A DNA stretch of 64,000 bases from Brachybacterium paraconglomeratum (GCF_003994255.1 NZ_ML133853.1:279474-343473), one strand, 5' to 3'. Shown: positions 1 to 9,367, counted from the first letter of the stretch. Notes: generated by a model not told the origin, from the sequence alone. Program-made: numbers and translations.

Positions 1-956
1 TTGTCGGCGAGCATCTTCGAGGTGGAGGAGATGAGGTTGTCGGTGGTGGCGTTGACCGCGTCGATCTGGTCGAGCACGAGCTTCTGGTTCTCGAGCGCCT
101 GCGCGGTGATCACGGCGGTGCGCAGCGCGGTGACGGTGGTGGTGCGAGCCCGCTCCACGCCCTGCTGGAGCTTGGTGTTGTTGTCCTCGATGACGCCCAT
201 CGAGAGGTAGGCCTGCACGGTCACCGCGATCTGGGTGGCGACGTCCTGGCGGCGCTGACGCACGGCGAAGAGCACGTCCCGCTCGAGCGCGTCGGCGTCG
301 GCCTGCTTGCCGGAGGCGCGCATCTCCTCGGCCTTGCGCACGGCCCGATCATCCAGCAGCCCCAGCAGGTGGGAGGCCTTCTGGAGGGCGCCGAGGTCCT
401 CCCAGAGGGCGCGGCGCTCGACGGCGAGCTCCGCGTTGTCGCGCTGGAGCCCCTCCTGGCCGCGGGAGAGCGCGCCGAGGACGTGGTCGAGCTGGTCCTG
501 GTTCGACTCGAAGCTGCGGAAGTAGCGCTTGGCGCGGTTGCGGCCGGGCAGGAAGCCGAGCGCCTTGTCGGCGAAGGTCTCCTCCTTCGGCGCGAGCTCC
601 TCCATGGTGGTGCGCAGCTCGGTGAGCGACTTCGCGACGTTCTCCTGGGCGCTGCCCTTCTTGTCCTTCGCGTCCCGCAGCGACTGCTCCATGAAGCGGG
701 AGGAGGTCTGCGAGGTGCGCTCGAAGGTGCGCCGCGCGACCGCGCCGAGAGCGTTGACCTGCGCGGTGAACTCCTGGGAGTGCGGGTTCAGGGCGGAGAC
801 CTGGTCGACCCAGGCGTCGGCCCGCTGCTCGAGCTCCTGCTGCTTCTCGGCCGGGAGGTCGGGCAGGACGGAGACCGCGTCGTCGTCGCTGATCTCCTGG
901 ACCGGCTCGGCCGGGGTGATCTCCTGGGCGGGGGTGGGCGGCTGGAGCTTGTCCAT
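1..956 (-). CDS. TelA-like toxic anion resistance protein (partial)
   Basis: Only the N-terminal ~318 residues are in the window; the gene runs off the left edge. The protein is long, charged and almost entirely helical, with the TelA-family sequence from about residue 30 onward (for example DQLDHVLGALSRGQEGL and the TQIAVTVQAYLSMG segment). It has no signal peptide or membrane helix. TelA proteins are cytoplasmic or peripheral and are linked to tellurite and cell-envelope stress tolerance, but the molecular role is unsettled. The upstream gene on the same strand is an XpaC-like protein, the usual partner of TelA, separated by 137 nt, so the two probably form one transcript. The start is the ATG at 956. 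Family assignment is firm; function is known only by family. Confidence 0.88.
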   Translation of the reverse strand, partial: MDKLQPPTPAQEITPAEPVQEISDDDAVSVLPDLPAEKQQELEQRADAWVDQVSALNPHSQEFTAQVNALGAVARRTFERTSQTSSRFMEQSLRDAKDKKGSAQENVAKSLTELRTTMEELAPKEETFADKALGFLPGRNRAKRYFRSFESNQDQLDHVLGALSRGQEGLQRDNAELAVERRALWEDLGALQKASHLLGLLDDRAVRKAEEMRASGKQADADALERDVLFAVRQRRQDVATQIAVTVQAYLSMGVIEDNNTKLQQGVERARTTTVTALRTAVITAQALENQKLVLDQIDAVNATTDNLISSTSKMLAD

Positions 957-1093
957 CGGTGCCTCCTGTGCGGGTCGCGGGTGATGGCTGGTGGTCGATG
1001 CCGGCGGGGCCGGGCAACTCTCGGGCGGATGGTCGGTGGGTGCGGTCGGTCGGCGGTGGTGCGGAGGGGCGGCGGTGCGGCCGACGGGGCGGG

Positions 1094-2065
1094 TCAGACG
1101 TCGATGATCGGGTCCAGGTGCTGGTCGGCGAAGCGCTGGCGCAGGAACTCGGAGTGCACCTCGAGCGAATGGGAGACGCCGCCGACGAGATCGCTCTCGA
1201 TCCGCTCGACGCCCTCGCCGAGCACGTCGAGCTGCCTGTCGATCGAGGCGAGGTTCGCCAGCGCCTCCTCGCGAGCGGAGCCGGCGAAGGTGCGCAGGAA
1301 GGAGATGATGTCGGCGGCGGCGTCGACGAGGTCGGGGACGTAGCGGGTGGCGATGCCCTCCAGCATCGTCACCTCGCCCGCGGACGGTCGCATCGCCTGC
1401 AGCTGCTCCGCGCCGACGAGCGCGTCGATCCTGGTCAGCAGCGCGTCGACGTCGTCGAGCACCTGAGTTGCGGGGGCCGCGGAGGCCTGCGGACGCAGCT
1501 GCGCGACGCGGTCGCGGGTGGCGGCATCGGCCTCGAGGATCCGCTCGAGCACCTCGCGGGTGCCGCCGGCGACGCTCGCGTCGATCACGGGGCGCTCGGC
1601 GGATCCTGTCCGCGGACGGTTCACGGCCACGCCGACCCCGCCGAGGGCGACGGCGCCGATGCCGACCGCGGCGCCGAGGGCCAGCACGGGCCCGCCGAGG
1701 CCGGTGCCGAGCACGACGAGCAGGGTCGCGAGGCCGGCCAGCCCGCCGAGGACGGCGGGCGCACCGAGCCGCACCAGCCAGGAGGGTCGCGGCGCGGACA
1801 CCTCGCGGGAGGCGGGGCCGCGGACCGTGCCCTCGAGCGCAGTCTGCTTCGGTCCCCACAGGTCACGACGCTCCGCGGTCGCCTTCCATGGCAGGTCCTG
1901 AGCGCCGGGGGCGGCGGATGGCCCGTCGGCCGACGGGGTGGGCTGCTGGGCCGGAGGCTCGGGCTGGAGGGCCTGCGGGGGCGGCGAGTCGGGCGCGAAG
2001 GGGTCCGGGAACCGGCTGCTCCCGCTGCTCGGCTGCTCGGCCGAGGGTGTCTCTCCTGCGCTCAC
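1094..2065 (-). CDS. XpaC-like membrane protein, TelA partner
   Basis: A 323-aa protein with a Pro/Ser/Ala-rich disordered N-terminus (residues 1-95), two membrane segments (about 97-120 and 123-148, Gly/Ala/Leu-rich) and a helical C-terminal domain (about 160-323). This organisation and the position directly upstream of a telA-like gene match the XpaC family, named after a Bacillus protein once linked to 5-bromo-4-chloroindolyl phosphate hydrolysis. Enzyme activity should not be assumed. Known of the family: xpaC and telA are commonly co-transcribed. Inference: it anchors the TelA-like protein at the membrane. The two membrane helices and the gene pair are seen directly; sequence identity to XpaC cannot be measured here. 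Confidence 0.72.
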   Translation of the reverse strand: MSAGETPSAEQPSSGSSRFPDPFAPDSPPPQALQPEPPAQQPTPSADGPSAAPGAQDLPWKATAERRDLWGPKQTALEGTVRGPASREVSAPRPSWLVRLGAPAVLGGLAGLATLLVVLGTGLGGPVLALGAAVGIGAVALGGVGVAVNRPRTGSAERPVIDASVAGGTREVLERILEADAATRDRVAQLRPQASAAPATQVLDDVDALLTRIDALVGAEQLQAMRPSAGEVTMLEGIATRYVPDLVDAAADIISFLRTFAGSAREEALANLASIDRQLDVLGEGVERIESDLVGGVSHSLEVHSEFLRQRFADQHLDPIIDV

Positions 2066-2867
2066 TGCGATTCGCTGTCCTCCCCGGGACGGTGACGAGG
2101 TCCGAGCGTCGGCCCGTGCAGGCGGGGGACCGCCTCGAGGGCCGTGCGCACGCCTCGTCCTGGGCGTGCTGGAAGGCTACCGCGAGCAGCTGGACCGCAG
2201 GTGGGCGCGGGCTGGATTCGGGGGATGGCCGGGGGAGGGCATGGGGAGTTCTCCCCAGGCAGTTCGCCCCATCGCGCATTCCCAGCACCCGTCATAGATT
2301 CCAGGCACTGGGTGCGGGACTCTCGGGGGAGAGGGATGGTGGCACTCCGCGGGGGCGGAGGCCGGCGCCGGGCCCGTGGCCCAGCGGAGGCGGGAGACGG
2401 ATCGGGGGATCCGCTCCCGCCTTCATGCCGTCCGCGCCGTGCAGGTCCTCGCACAGCAGCGCTGCCACTCGGCGGCATCGTCGAGGGCGCCGCGCCGATG
2501 CTCGGGCAGGGAGGAGCCGCGGGAGGATCGGCCGCGTCGGTCTCATCGGTCATGGGACCCTCTTCCGACGTCCACGGTGACCGTCGGCGGCCGACGGTGC
2601 GGGGCCAGGCGTGGGGTGTGCGGGCAGCTGGGACCGACTGTAGACCCCGGGCTCCGGCGCCGTGCGGGGAGGGCACAGGACGGGTCGACGGGCAGTGCGC
2701 CCGGGGCGGTGTGATCCCGCTGACGGGTGCTGGACAGCTCTTTCGCGCGCGCCCGCGAGGACCCTACTCTTGACCGGTGCGCCGAGGCGCACGATTCCCC
2801 CGACTGACCTGGCAGGACACGTCTTGCACCAGGCGCGTCCCACACACCGCTGAAGGAGGCCTCCGGC
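2066..2867. other. Intergenic region, no supported gene
   Basis: About 800 bases between the XpaC-like gene, which starts at 2065 and reads left, and the small membrane-protein gene at 2868. Several overlapping open frames exist, as expected at this GC content, but all translate to low-complexity Arg/Pro/Gly/Ala sequence. One minus-strand ATG at about 2552 has a reasonable Shine-Dalgarno sequence (AGAGGG) and begins with a hydrophilic MTDETDAADPP sequence, but the frame soon degenerates into Arg/Pro-rich sequence. I see no RNA gene, repeat array or clear terminator. Promoters for the genes on either side presumably lie here. Confidence 0.5.
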
Positions 2868-3050
2868 ATGGACTCTCGCACCGATATCCACCTCGGTCAC
2901 GATCTGACCCCGACGACCCATACCGGGCCCATCCCGGTCGTGTCCGCGAGCGCCGACGCGGGACAGCGGGACTCCTCCGCGCGCACCACCATCGCGGTGG
3001 CCATCGCGCTCGTGCTCGCCTTCGCGGGCATCGTGCTGATGGGGCTCTGA
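2868..3050 (+). CDS. Small single-pass membrane protein
   Basis: A 60-aa protein with a hydrophilic N-terminus (residues 1-40, Asp/His/Ser/Thr-rich) and one C-terminal hydrophobic helix (about 41-59, TIAVAIALVLAFAGIVLMG). The ATG has a strong Shine-Dalgarno (GAAGGAGG) eight bases upstream, which is the main reason to accept so short a gene. There are no recognisable motifs. It ends 28 nt before the convergent MerR gene. Function is unknown; a tail-anchored small membrane protein is the most that can be said. Confidence 0.55.
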   Translation: MDSRTDIHLGHDLTPTTHTGPIPVVSASADAGQRDSSARTTIAVAIALVLAFAGIVLMGL

Positions 3051-3078
3051 GCCCGGACGCCCTCCGACGGGCGGGCGC

Positions 3079-3858
3079 TCAGCCGCCGGCCTGATCCCCG
3101 GGGTCGGGCGTCGCGCCGACGTCGGACCGTGCTCCGCCGTCGTCGGCCCCTGCCTGCCGCGCGAGCACGTACGCGCGGCGCAGCACCTCGACCTGGGCCG
3201 GGTTGTAGAGCTCGGCCACGACCTGGATGAGATCCGGCAGGGTCGAGCGCCGCTCCGGCCCGAGCGGCGGGTTCCTCGTGCCGGGGTGCTCCTCGTGGAT
3301 CGTGCGCAGCACCGGAGCGAGATCTGCGGCGACGGCGTCGATCTCCTCCTCGTCCGCGTCGGCCGGCAGGGCGTTGAACGCGTGGTCGGCCTCCTGGTGC
3401 TCCGCGGCGATCTCTCGGAGGTCCTCCATGCCCTGCTCGTCGAACAGGCGCTCGCTGATCATGACGATCGCCCGGTCGGCCGGGGTGAGGGCGTCTGCGA
3501 CGGAGGCGAAGCCCGCCGGGACGTCGGCCTCGGCATGGTGCTCGAGCAGCTCGGCGATCTCGGCGCGCAGGTGCTGGCTGCGAGCGATCGACTCGGCGAG
3601 CTGCGCATCGAGGGTGCGCAGGGTCTGCGTGAAGGTCTCCCCGGAGGTCTCGAGCTCGGCGATGTCCGCCAGCGGCATCCCCAGCTCCCGCAGCCGCGCG
3701 ATCTGCAGCAGACGCACCAGGTGCGCGGTCTCGTACTGCTTGTAGCCGTTCCCGGCACGACTGGGCTCCTCGAGCAGCCCGATCGCGTGATAGTGCCGGA
3801 TCGTCTTGATCGTGGTGCCCGCGAGCTGGGCGAGGCGACGCGTGCTCCAGGCCATCAT
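3079..3858 (-). CDS. MerR-family transcriptional regulator
   Basis: A 259-aa protein with a MerR winged helix-turn-helix at residues 1-72 (WSTRRLAQLAGTTIKTIRHY, then a wing and the RLRELGMPLADI segment) followed by a long helical dimerisation region and a C-terminal effector domain of about 150 residues without Cys clusters. It is therefore more like the drug- or small-molecule-responsive members than the metal sensors. It is divergent from the S9 peptidase gene, and a textbook MerR operator lies between them, so that gene is the likely target. A second in-frame ATG at 3855 is an equally possible start. The ligand is unknown. Confidence 0.88.
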   Translation of the reverse strand: MMAWSTRRLAQLAGTTIKTIRHYHAIGLLEEPSRAGNGYKQYETAHLVRLLQIARLRELGMPLADIAELETSGETFTQTLRTLDAQLAESIARSQHLRAEIAELLEHHAEADVPAGFASVADALTPADRAIVMISERLFDEQGMEDLREIAAEHQEADHAFNALPADADEEEIDAVAADLAPVLRTIHEEHPGTRNPPLGPERRSTLPDLIQVVAELYNPAQVEVLRRAYVLARQAGADDGGARSDVGATPDPGDQAGG

Positions 3859-3925
3859 GTCTCGCTGCGGGGTGCGGGCATGGGGGCCATCCTCCCTTCT
3901 CGACGGCGGGCGGGGAAGGGCGTCC

Positions 3926-3956
3926 TTGACCGTGCCCCCGGGGCACGGTGTGCGGT
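3926..3956 (+). promoter_or_regulatory. MerR-type promoter/operator
   Basis: A -35 box TTGACC (3926-3931) is followed by a 19-nt spacer and a weak -10 element TGCGGT (3951-3956). A near-perfect dyad spans 3929-3949: the 10-nt arms ACCGTGCCCC and GGGGCACGGT flank a single central base. A long 19-nt spacer filled by a dyad is the signature of MerR-controlled promoters, which the regulator untwists when activated. It reads toward the S9 peptidase gene starting at 3990 and lies about 70 nt from the divergent MerR gene. Confidence 0.78.
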
Positions 3957-3989
3957 GCGGGCATCGCCATCGAGACCGAGGAGACGCTC

Positions 3990-5900
3990 ATGACCGCCCG
4001 CCCCGACCCCCGCCCCGCCGCTCCGGCCCCCCGCCGGCTCGAGGCGGCGGACCTGTTCCGAGACCCCGCCTTCTCCCACCCCGTGATCTCGCCCGACGGC
4101 GAATCGCTCGCCTATCTGGCACCGTCCGGCGGGCGGAGGAACGTCTGGGTGCGCGACATCGACCAGGAGCACGAGGACGCCCGCCGCGTCACCCACGACA
4201 CCCGACGCGGGATCCTGACCTTCTTCTGGTCCGACGACCCGCGCTGGCTGCTCTACCTGCAGGACACCGACGGGAACGAGGACTGGCACCTGTTCCGGGT
4301 GGACCTCGAGGACCCGTCGGCCGTGGCCGAGGACCTGACTCCGCTGGAGCCGGGATCGCGGGTCTTCTCCGCCGAACCGCTGCCCGCTCGTCCCGGGACG
4401 GTGCTGGTCACGATGAACCCGCGGCCTGCGAGCTTCGACATGTTCCTCATCGACGTGTGCACGGGCGAGACCACGCTGCTGCACGAGCAGACGGAGCCCG
4501 GGGTGGATCTGCTGCTGGACCGGGAGGGGGAGCCCGTCTTCGCCTCGCGCGTCACGGCCGACGGGAGCACCGAGTTCTCCGCGATCGACCCGGACACCGG
4601 CGAGCGGCGCCCGCTGCTGCGCGCCGGCGGCCCGGAGCAGCCCCTGGGGGTCGAGGTGCAGCGCTCCACCCCCGACGGCACAGGCCTGCTCCTGAGCCTC
4701 TACCTCGACGGCGATGACCTGCAGCTGGTGCGCGTGGACCGCGAGAGCGCCGAGGTGAGCGTGCTGGCCGCCGTTCCCGGCCGGAGTCTGGACATCATGG
4801 GCATGCTGGCCCCCGGCGTGCTCCCGCCTCCCCTCTACATCGATCGCGGGACGGGGGAGGTCCTCGCCGCCCGCTTCGCGGGACCCCGCGCCCACATCGA
4901 GGTGGTCGATCCGGACTTCACCGAGGTCCACTCGGCGCTCGCCGCGCTCTCCGACGGGGTGCTCGGCACGCTGAGCTCGGACCTCACCGGGACCCGCTGG
5001 GTCGCGACCTTCGTCCACGATCGGGAGCCGGAGGCGTGGCTGTACGACCACGCCACCGGGGACAGCCGTCGGCTGTTCCGACCGCACCCGCACCTGGACC
5101 CCGCGCATCTCGCCCCGATGGAGCCCGTCTCGTTCCCCGCCGGGGACGGACCCGAGCTGCATGGCTACCTCACCCTGCCCGTCGGCGTTCCTGCCCGGGA
5201 CCTGCCGCTCGTGCTCGTGACCCACGGCGGGCCGTGGGCGCATGACGCCTGGGGCTTCAGCGCGCAGGCGCAGTTCCTGGCCGACCGCGGGCACGCCGTG
5301 CTGCAGGTGAACTTCCGCGGCTCCACCGGACACGGCCGACGTCACACCCTCGCCGCGCAGGGAGAGTTCGCCGGCGCCATGCACACCGATCTCCTGGACG
5401 CGGTGGACTGGGCCGTCGGATGCGGCCTCGCCGACCCGGACCGGGTCGGGATCATGGGCGGCTCCTACGGCGGGTACGCCGCGCTGGTCGGAGCGGCCTT
5501 CACCCCGGAGCGCTTCGCCGCGGCCGTGGACCTCGTCGGCATCGCGGACCTGACGAGCTTCGTCCGCGCCCTCCCGCCCTTCAGCCGCCCGTACCTCGCC
5601 AGCAACTGGCTCGCCTATGCCGGAGACCCCGACGATCCCGAGCGGGAGGCGGACATGCTCGCCCGCTCCCCGATCAGCCGGGTCGAGGAGATCACGACCC
5701 CGCTGCTGATCGCCCACGGCGCGAACGACGCACGGGTCATGCAGACCGAGTCCGACCGGATCGTCGCCTCGCTGCGCGAGCGCGGGGTGCCGGTCGAGTA
5801 CCTGGTGGCGGACGACGAGGGCCACGGCTTCGGCAACCCCGAGAACGAGATCCGCCTGCAGCGCGCGATCGCCGCCCACTTCGACCGTCACCTGAGCTGA
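3990..5900 (+). CDS. S9-family prolyl oligopeptidase / acyl-peptide hydrolase
   Basis: A 636-aa cytoplasmic serine peptidase. The first ~370 residues form a beta-propeller-like domain (DxxWLLYLQDTDG-type blades), followed by an alpha/beta-hydrolase domain. The catalytic triad is visible: Ser492 in GGSYGG, Asp580 in HGANDARV and His612 in EGHGF. The ATG at 3990, with GAGGAG upstream, is preferred over an in-frame ATG at 3948, because the latter would lie inside the operator. Family members cleave short peptides, often removing acylated residues or cutting after Pro. A MerR operator directly upstream suggests induced expression, which is unusual for a housekeeping peptidase and hints at a role in degrading a peptide or ester inducer. 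No signal peptide is seen. Confidence 0.9.
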   Translation: MTARPDPRPAAPAPRRLEAADLFRDPAFSHPVISPDGESLAYLAPSGGRRNVWVRDIDQEHEDARRVTHDTRRGILTFFWSDDPRWLLYLQDTDGNEDWHLFRVDLEDPSAVAEDLTPLEPGSRVFSAEPLPARPGTVLVTMNPRPASFDMFLIDVCTGETTLLHEQTEPGVDLLLDREGEPVFASRVTADGSTEFSAIDPDTGERRPLLRAGGPEQPLGVEVQRSTPDGTGLLLSLYLDGDDLQLVRVDRESAEVSVLAAVPGRSLDIMGMLAPGVLPPPLYIDRGTGEVLAARFAGPRAHIEVVDPDFTEVHSALAALSDGVLGTLSSDLTGTRWVATFVHDREPEAWLYDHATGDSRRLFRPHPHLDPAHLAPMEPVSFPAGDGPELHGYLTLPVGVPARDLPLVLVTHGGPWAHDAWGFSAQAQFLADRGHAVLQVNFRGSTGHGRRHTLAAQGEFAGAMHTDLLDAVDWAVGCGLADPDRVGIMGGSYGGYAALVGAAFTPERFAAAVDLVGIADLTSFVRALPPFSRPYLASNWLAYAGDPDDPEREADMLARSPISRVEEITTPLLIAHGANDARVMQTESDRIVASLRERGVPVEYLVADDEGHGFGNPENEIRLQRAIAAHFDRHLS

Positions 5901-5944
5901 ACCGCTGATCGCACACCGCGCACGACCCGACCGGAAGGACCGTC

Positions 5945-6862
5945 GTGACCACCCCAGCCACCTCCGACCGCTCCGTGGACCGCAGTGGTCCCGTCGACCC
6001 CGCCCGCCCCTTCGGGGCCCATCTCGTCATGGGCTGGTGGAAGCCCGTGCTGATGACGGTCGTCGTGGTCGGCGCGCTCTATCTGCTGCAGATCCTGTTC
6101 CTGGCGGTCGCCGCGATCGTCGAGGTGCGCGTGCTGGGCAAGGATCCCGCCGACGAATCCCTCACCCCGCTCACCTATCTCGCGCTGAACCTGTCGATCA
6201 TCCTGCTGGTCCCGATCGCGCTTCCCGTGCTGCGCCTGATGACCGGTACGTCCTGGCGGGACGTGCTCGCGGTGGGCCGACGCTTCTCCTGGCGGCGCCT
6301 GGGCCGCTGGACCGCCGTGTTCGCCGGACTGATGGCGGTGGCGAACCTGATCCTCCCGCTCGTGCAGCCCTCCCCGCTCACCGCCGTCGCGGTCACCGGC
6401 ACCACAGTCGCGCTGCTGGCGATTGTGCTGCTCACCACGCCGCTGCAGGCCGCGGCGGAGGAGATCGTGTTCCGCGGCGTGCTCACCGCCGCCTACGGCT
6501 CCTGGCTGCGCGCGGCCCGGCCCGCGCTCGCCCTCGGGATCAGCCTCTCCACCGTCCTGTTCGCCCTGGTGCACACCTCCGCGGACTCGTGGATGCTGCT
6601 GAACTACATCGGCCTCGGCGCGAGCACGGCGCTCATGGCGCTGCTCAGCCGCGGCCTCGAGGCCTCCATCGCCTTCCACGCCATGAACAACGTGTTCGCG
6701 ATGGGGATCGGCGCGGTCTTCGCCTACGGGGGCGGCATCGCCCAGGACCGCTCCGCCGGCGCGGGCGGCTCGTACATGCTGCTGTTCCTGCTCGCGCAGG
6801 CCGTGGGAGTGCTGATCGTGTGGCGCGTCGAGAAGCGACGGACCGCGGCGCTCCGGGACTGA
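5945..6862 (+). CDS. CPBP-family intramembrane glutamic protease
   Basis: A 305-aa integral membrane protein with about eight hydrophobic helices. The CPBP (Abi) motifs are present: E172-E173-x3-R177 (EEIVFRG), then FALVHTS with the second-motif His, and HAMNN with a further conserved His. Such proteases resemble Rce1 (CAAX processing), but in bacteria they serve diverse roles including bacteriocin self-immunity. It starts at GTG 5945 with GGAAGGA upstream, 44 nt after the peptidase stop, so it could share that transcript. The substrate is unknown. Confidence 0.88.
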   Translation: MTTPATSDRSVDRSGPVDPARPFGAHLVMGWWKPVLMTVVVVGALYLLQILFLAVAAIVEVRVLGKDPADESLTPLTYLALNLSIILLVPIALPVLRLMTGTSWRDVLAVGRRFSWRRLGRWTAVFAGLMAVANLILPLVQPSPLTAVAVTGTTVALLAIVLLTTPLQAAAEEIVFRGVLTAAYGSWLRAARPALALGISLSTVLFALVHTSADSWMLLNYIGLGASTALMALLSRGLEASIAFHAMNNVFAMGIGAVFAYGGGIAQDRSAGAGGSYMLLFLLAQAVGVLIVWRVEKRRTAALRD

Positions 6863-7011
6863 CTCGCTGTCACGGGCTCCTGCAGCGCGAGGGCGGCGGG
6901 CACCATCGCGCGGCGTCGGGCATCACCGGGGAAGGATCCGTCGGCCGAAGGCGTTGCCCCCTGGCACCCCGGAGCGCGAGGCCCTTGGGGGCACGAGGAG
7001 AGGACCATCCC

Positions 7012-7812
7012 ATGATCGACCTGGACCTGACCGGCAGGACGGCCTTCGTCAGCGGCTCCACGCAGGGCATCGGCCTCGCGATCGCGCAGCGGCTCGCGCT
7101 CGCCGGTGCGCGGGTGGCCGTTAACGGCCGCAGCTCCCAGCGGGTGCAGGAGGCGCTCGATGCCCTGGTCGGCGCCGGGGTCGACCCGTCGCGGCTGATC
7201 GCGGCGCCCGGCGACGTCACCGCCGAGGACGGTCTCGCCGCCGCGCTCGAGGCCGCCGGCGAGGTGGACGTGCTGGTGAACAACCTCGGCATCTTCGGCG
7301 CCGCACCGGCGCTCGAGATCACCGACGAGCAGTGGCAGCGCTACTGGGACGTGAACGTGATGGCCGCGGTGCGGCTGATCCGCACGACCCTGCCCGGCAT
7401 GAAGGAGCGCGGCTGGGGAAGGGTGCTGAACATCGCCAGCGACTCCGCGATCGTCACCCCGGCCGAGATGATCCACTACGGCGTCTCCAAGACGGCGCTG
7501 CTGGCCGTCTCCCGCGGCTTCGCGAAGGACGCCGCCGGCACCGGCGTCACCGTGAACTCCGTGATCGCCGGGCCCACGTACACCGAGGGCGTGCAGGACT
7601 TCGTCTACGAGCTGGTGGATCCGTCCCTGCCCTGGGAGGAGGCGGAGGTCGAGTTCATGCGCCTGCACCGCCCGCAGTCGCTGCTGCAGCGCCTGATCCG
7701 GCCCGAGGAGATCGCCAACATGGTCGTCTACCTCGCCTCGCCGCTCGCGTCGGCCACGACCGGCGGGGCGCTGCGAGTGGACGGCGGGTACACCGACGCG
7801 ATCCTGCCGTGA
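7012..7812 (+). CDS. Short-chain dehydrogenase/reductase (SDR)
   Basis: A 266-aa classical SDR. It has the nucleotide-binding motif SGSTQGIG (residues 14-21), NNLG for the NAG-type motif, and catalytic Ser143, Tyr156 and Lys160 (YGVSK). The C-terminal GGALRVDGGY is characteristic of 3-oxoacyl-ACP reductase-like SDRs. It likely reduces a keto group, or oxidises an alcohol, with NAD(P)(H). The ATG at 7012 follows GAGGAGAGG, so the much longer open frame upstream is not used. The neighbours give no pathway, so the substrate cannot be named. Confidence 0.9.
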   Translation: MIDLDLTGRTAFVSGSTQGIGLAIAQRLALAGARVAVNGRSSQRVQEALDALVGAGVDPSRLIAAPGDVTAEDGLAAALEAAGEVDVLVNNLGIFGAAPALEITDEQWQRYWDVNVMAAVRLIRTTLPGMKERGWGRVLNIASDSAIVTPAEMIHYGVSKTALLAVSRGFAKDAAGTGVTVNSVIAGPTYTEGVQDFVYELVDPSLPWEEAEVEFMRLHRPQSLLQRLIRPEEIANMVVYLASPLASATTGGALRVDGGYTDAILP

Positions 7813-8112
7813 ACGACGGGCGCGGGTCGGGCTGCCCGCGCCGCGGCTCACGTCGACCCGCTGCACGGGACGCTGTCGGCTGCGGGCCGCACGCCGGGGC
7901 CGACGGTGGAGAGCGGCGGGACGTTGGTGCCCGGCCGGTTTCCGCACATCCGCGTGATGTCGGCGGCGTCGGACGAAAGTCCTGCTCATTCGTGGTTGTT
8001 GAACGGTAATCTTCGAGGGTCTCGGCTGTGGAGGCACAGGGGACGGGCGCAGGCCGCCGACGCCCCGGTCCGTGCCGCGCACGGACATCGGTGACGACCA
8101 TGAAGGATGGGC
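7813..8112. other. Intergenic region, no supported gene
   Basis: Three hundred bases between the SDR stop and the HNH lipoprotein gene. The stretch around 7975-8020 is locally A/T-richer (ATTCGTGGTTGTTGAACGG) than its surroundings and may hold the promoter of the downstream gene, but I cannot assign a -35/-10 pair with confidence. I see no repeat or RNA. Confidence 0.4.
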
Positions 8113-9270
8113 ATGAACGCTCGCCACCAGACCCTGCAACGACCTCTCCAGGAGTCTGCCAGGACCCCCGTGATCGCACGGGCGCTCATGCTCGCCCTCG
8201 CGTTCGTGGCCTCGGTCGCCCTCGCCGCATGCGCCCCGACGGTCCCGCGGGACGAGCTCGACGGCGGTGAGCCCACTGTCCTCGAATCGCCGGCGGCTCC
8301 GACGGACGAAGCCGATCCCTCGGCGCCGACGTCGGCCGCTCCCACGACGGAGGCGCCGACCACTCCGGCGCCCACCACCACGGCCGCCCCCACCCCGGAG
8401 CCCGTTGCCGCCGAGGGCACCGCTCTCGCCCAGCTCGCCGGACTCGACGAGAAGGGCCGCGCCCCGAAGACCGACTACGACCGCGACCTGTTCGGCTGGC
8501 GCGACGACATGGACCGCAACGGCTGCGACACACGCAACGACATCCTGCGCCGCGATCTCACCGCGATCACCCTCAAGGGCGGCATGGGCGGCATGGGCGG
8601 CTGCGTGGTGCTGCGCGGCACCCTCGACTCCCCGTACAGCGGAGACACCGTCGACTTCGACCGGGAGAACAGCACGGTCGACATCGACCACGTCATCGCG
8701 CTCTCCGACGCCTGGCAGACCGGCGCCGCGAGCTGGGACGAGCAGACCCGCCGCGAGTTCGCCAACGACCCGCTGAACCTGCTGGCCGTCGAATCGAGCC
8801 TGAACCGGCAGAAGGGCGACGGCGACGCCGCCACCTGGCTCCCGCCGCTCAAGGACTACCGCTGCGAGTACGTTGCTCGGCAGATCGCCGTGAAGGACAA
8901 GTACGAGCTGTGGGTCAAGCCCGCCGAGGCCGACGCCATGGAGCGGGTGCTCGGCGACTGCGAGGGCTTCCTCGCGATCGAGGATGACGACCAGTGGCCC
9001 GCGACCGGTGAGGGCGACGTCGTCGCCACCGAGGAGGAGCGCGCACCGGCGACGACCGAGCAGGAGCTGGCCCCTGAGCCTGCCCCGAAGCCCGAGCCCG
9101 CCTACGAGCCGGCGCCGACGGAGGAGCCCGGCAGCAGCGGCGCAGGCGTCAGCGGCCCGTTCGAGAACTGCACCGCAGCCCGCGAGGCCGGCGCGGCCCC
9201 CGTATACGCCACGGATCCCGGCTACGGTCCACACCTCGACGGAGACAACGACGGCGTCGGCTGTGAGTGA
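8113..9270 (+). CDS. Secreted lipoprotein: DUF1524 HNH-type nuclease plus excalibur domain
   Basis: A 385-aa exported protein. The signal peptide has a lipobox LAAC with Cys40 as the lipidated residue. It is followed by a Pro/Thr/Ala-rich linker (about 45-100), a DUF1524 domain (about 105-290) with the HNH-like motif DIDHVIALSDAW and a downstream Asn-rich part (NDPLNLLAV), a second Pro/Glu-rich linker, and a C-terminal excalibur calcium-binding motif (DGDNDGVGCE). DUF1524 is related to the nuclease of GmrSD-type enzymes, but actinobacterial secreted versions are thought to be extracellular nucleases. The ATG at 8113 is chosen over 8107 because of the spacing to AAGGA. Inference: cell-surface DNA or RNA degradation for nutrition or defence. 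Confidence 0.86.
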   Translation: MNARHQTLQRPLQESARTPVIARALMLALAFVASVALAACAPTVPRDELDGGEPTVLESPAAPTDEADPSAPTSAAPTTEAPTTPAPTTTAAPTPEPVAAEGTALAQLAGLDEKGRAPKTDYDRDLFGWRDDMDRNGCDTRNDILRRDLTAITLKGGMGGMGGCVVLRGTLDSPYSGDTVDFDRENSTVDIDHVIALSDAWQTGAASWDEQTRREFANDPLNLLAVESSLNRQKGDGDAATWLPPLKDYRCEYVARQIAVKDKYELWVKPAEADAMERVLGDCEGFLAIEDDDQWPATGEGDVVATEEERAPATTEQELAPEPAPKPEPAYEPAPTEEPGSSGAGVSGPFENCTAAREAGAAPVYATDPGYGPHLDGDNDGVGCE

Positions 9271-9367
9271 GAGCGACGGCGTGACCAGGATCTGACAGGC
9301 CCTGGCGGCGCCGGTCCGGGGCGGTCGGCTGCGGCGCAGTCGGCTCCGCTCGAGGGGCGGGTGCCTC

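Noticed and set aside
2144..2773. Plus-strand 209-codon frame in the gap after the XpaC-like gene
   Set aside because: Low-complexity Arg/Gly/Pro translation, no Shine-Dalgarno, and overlapped by several equally long frames.
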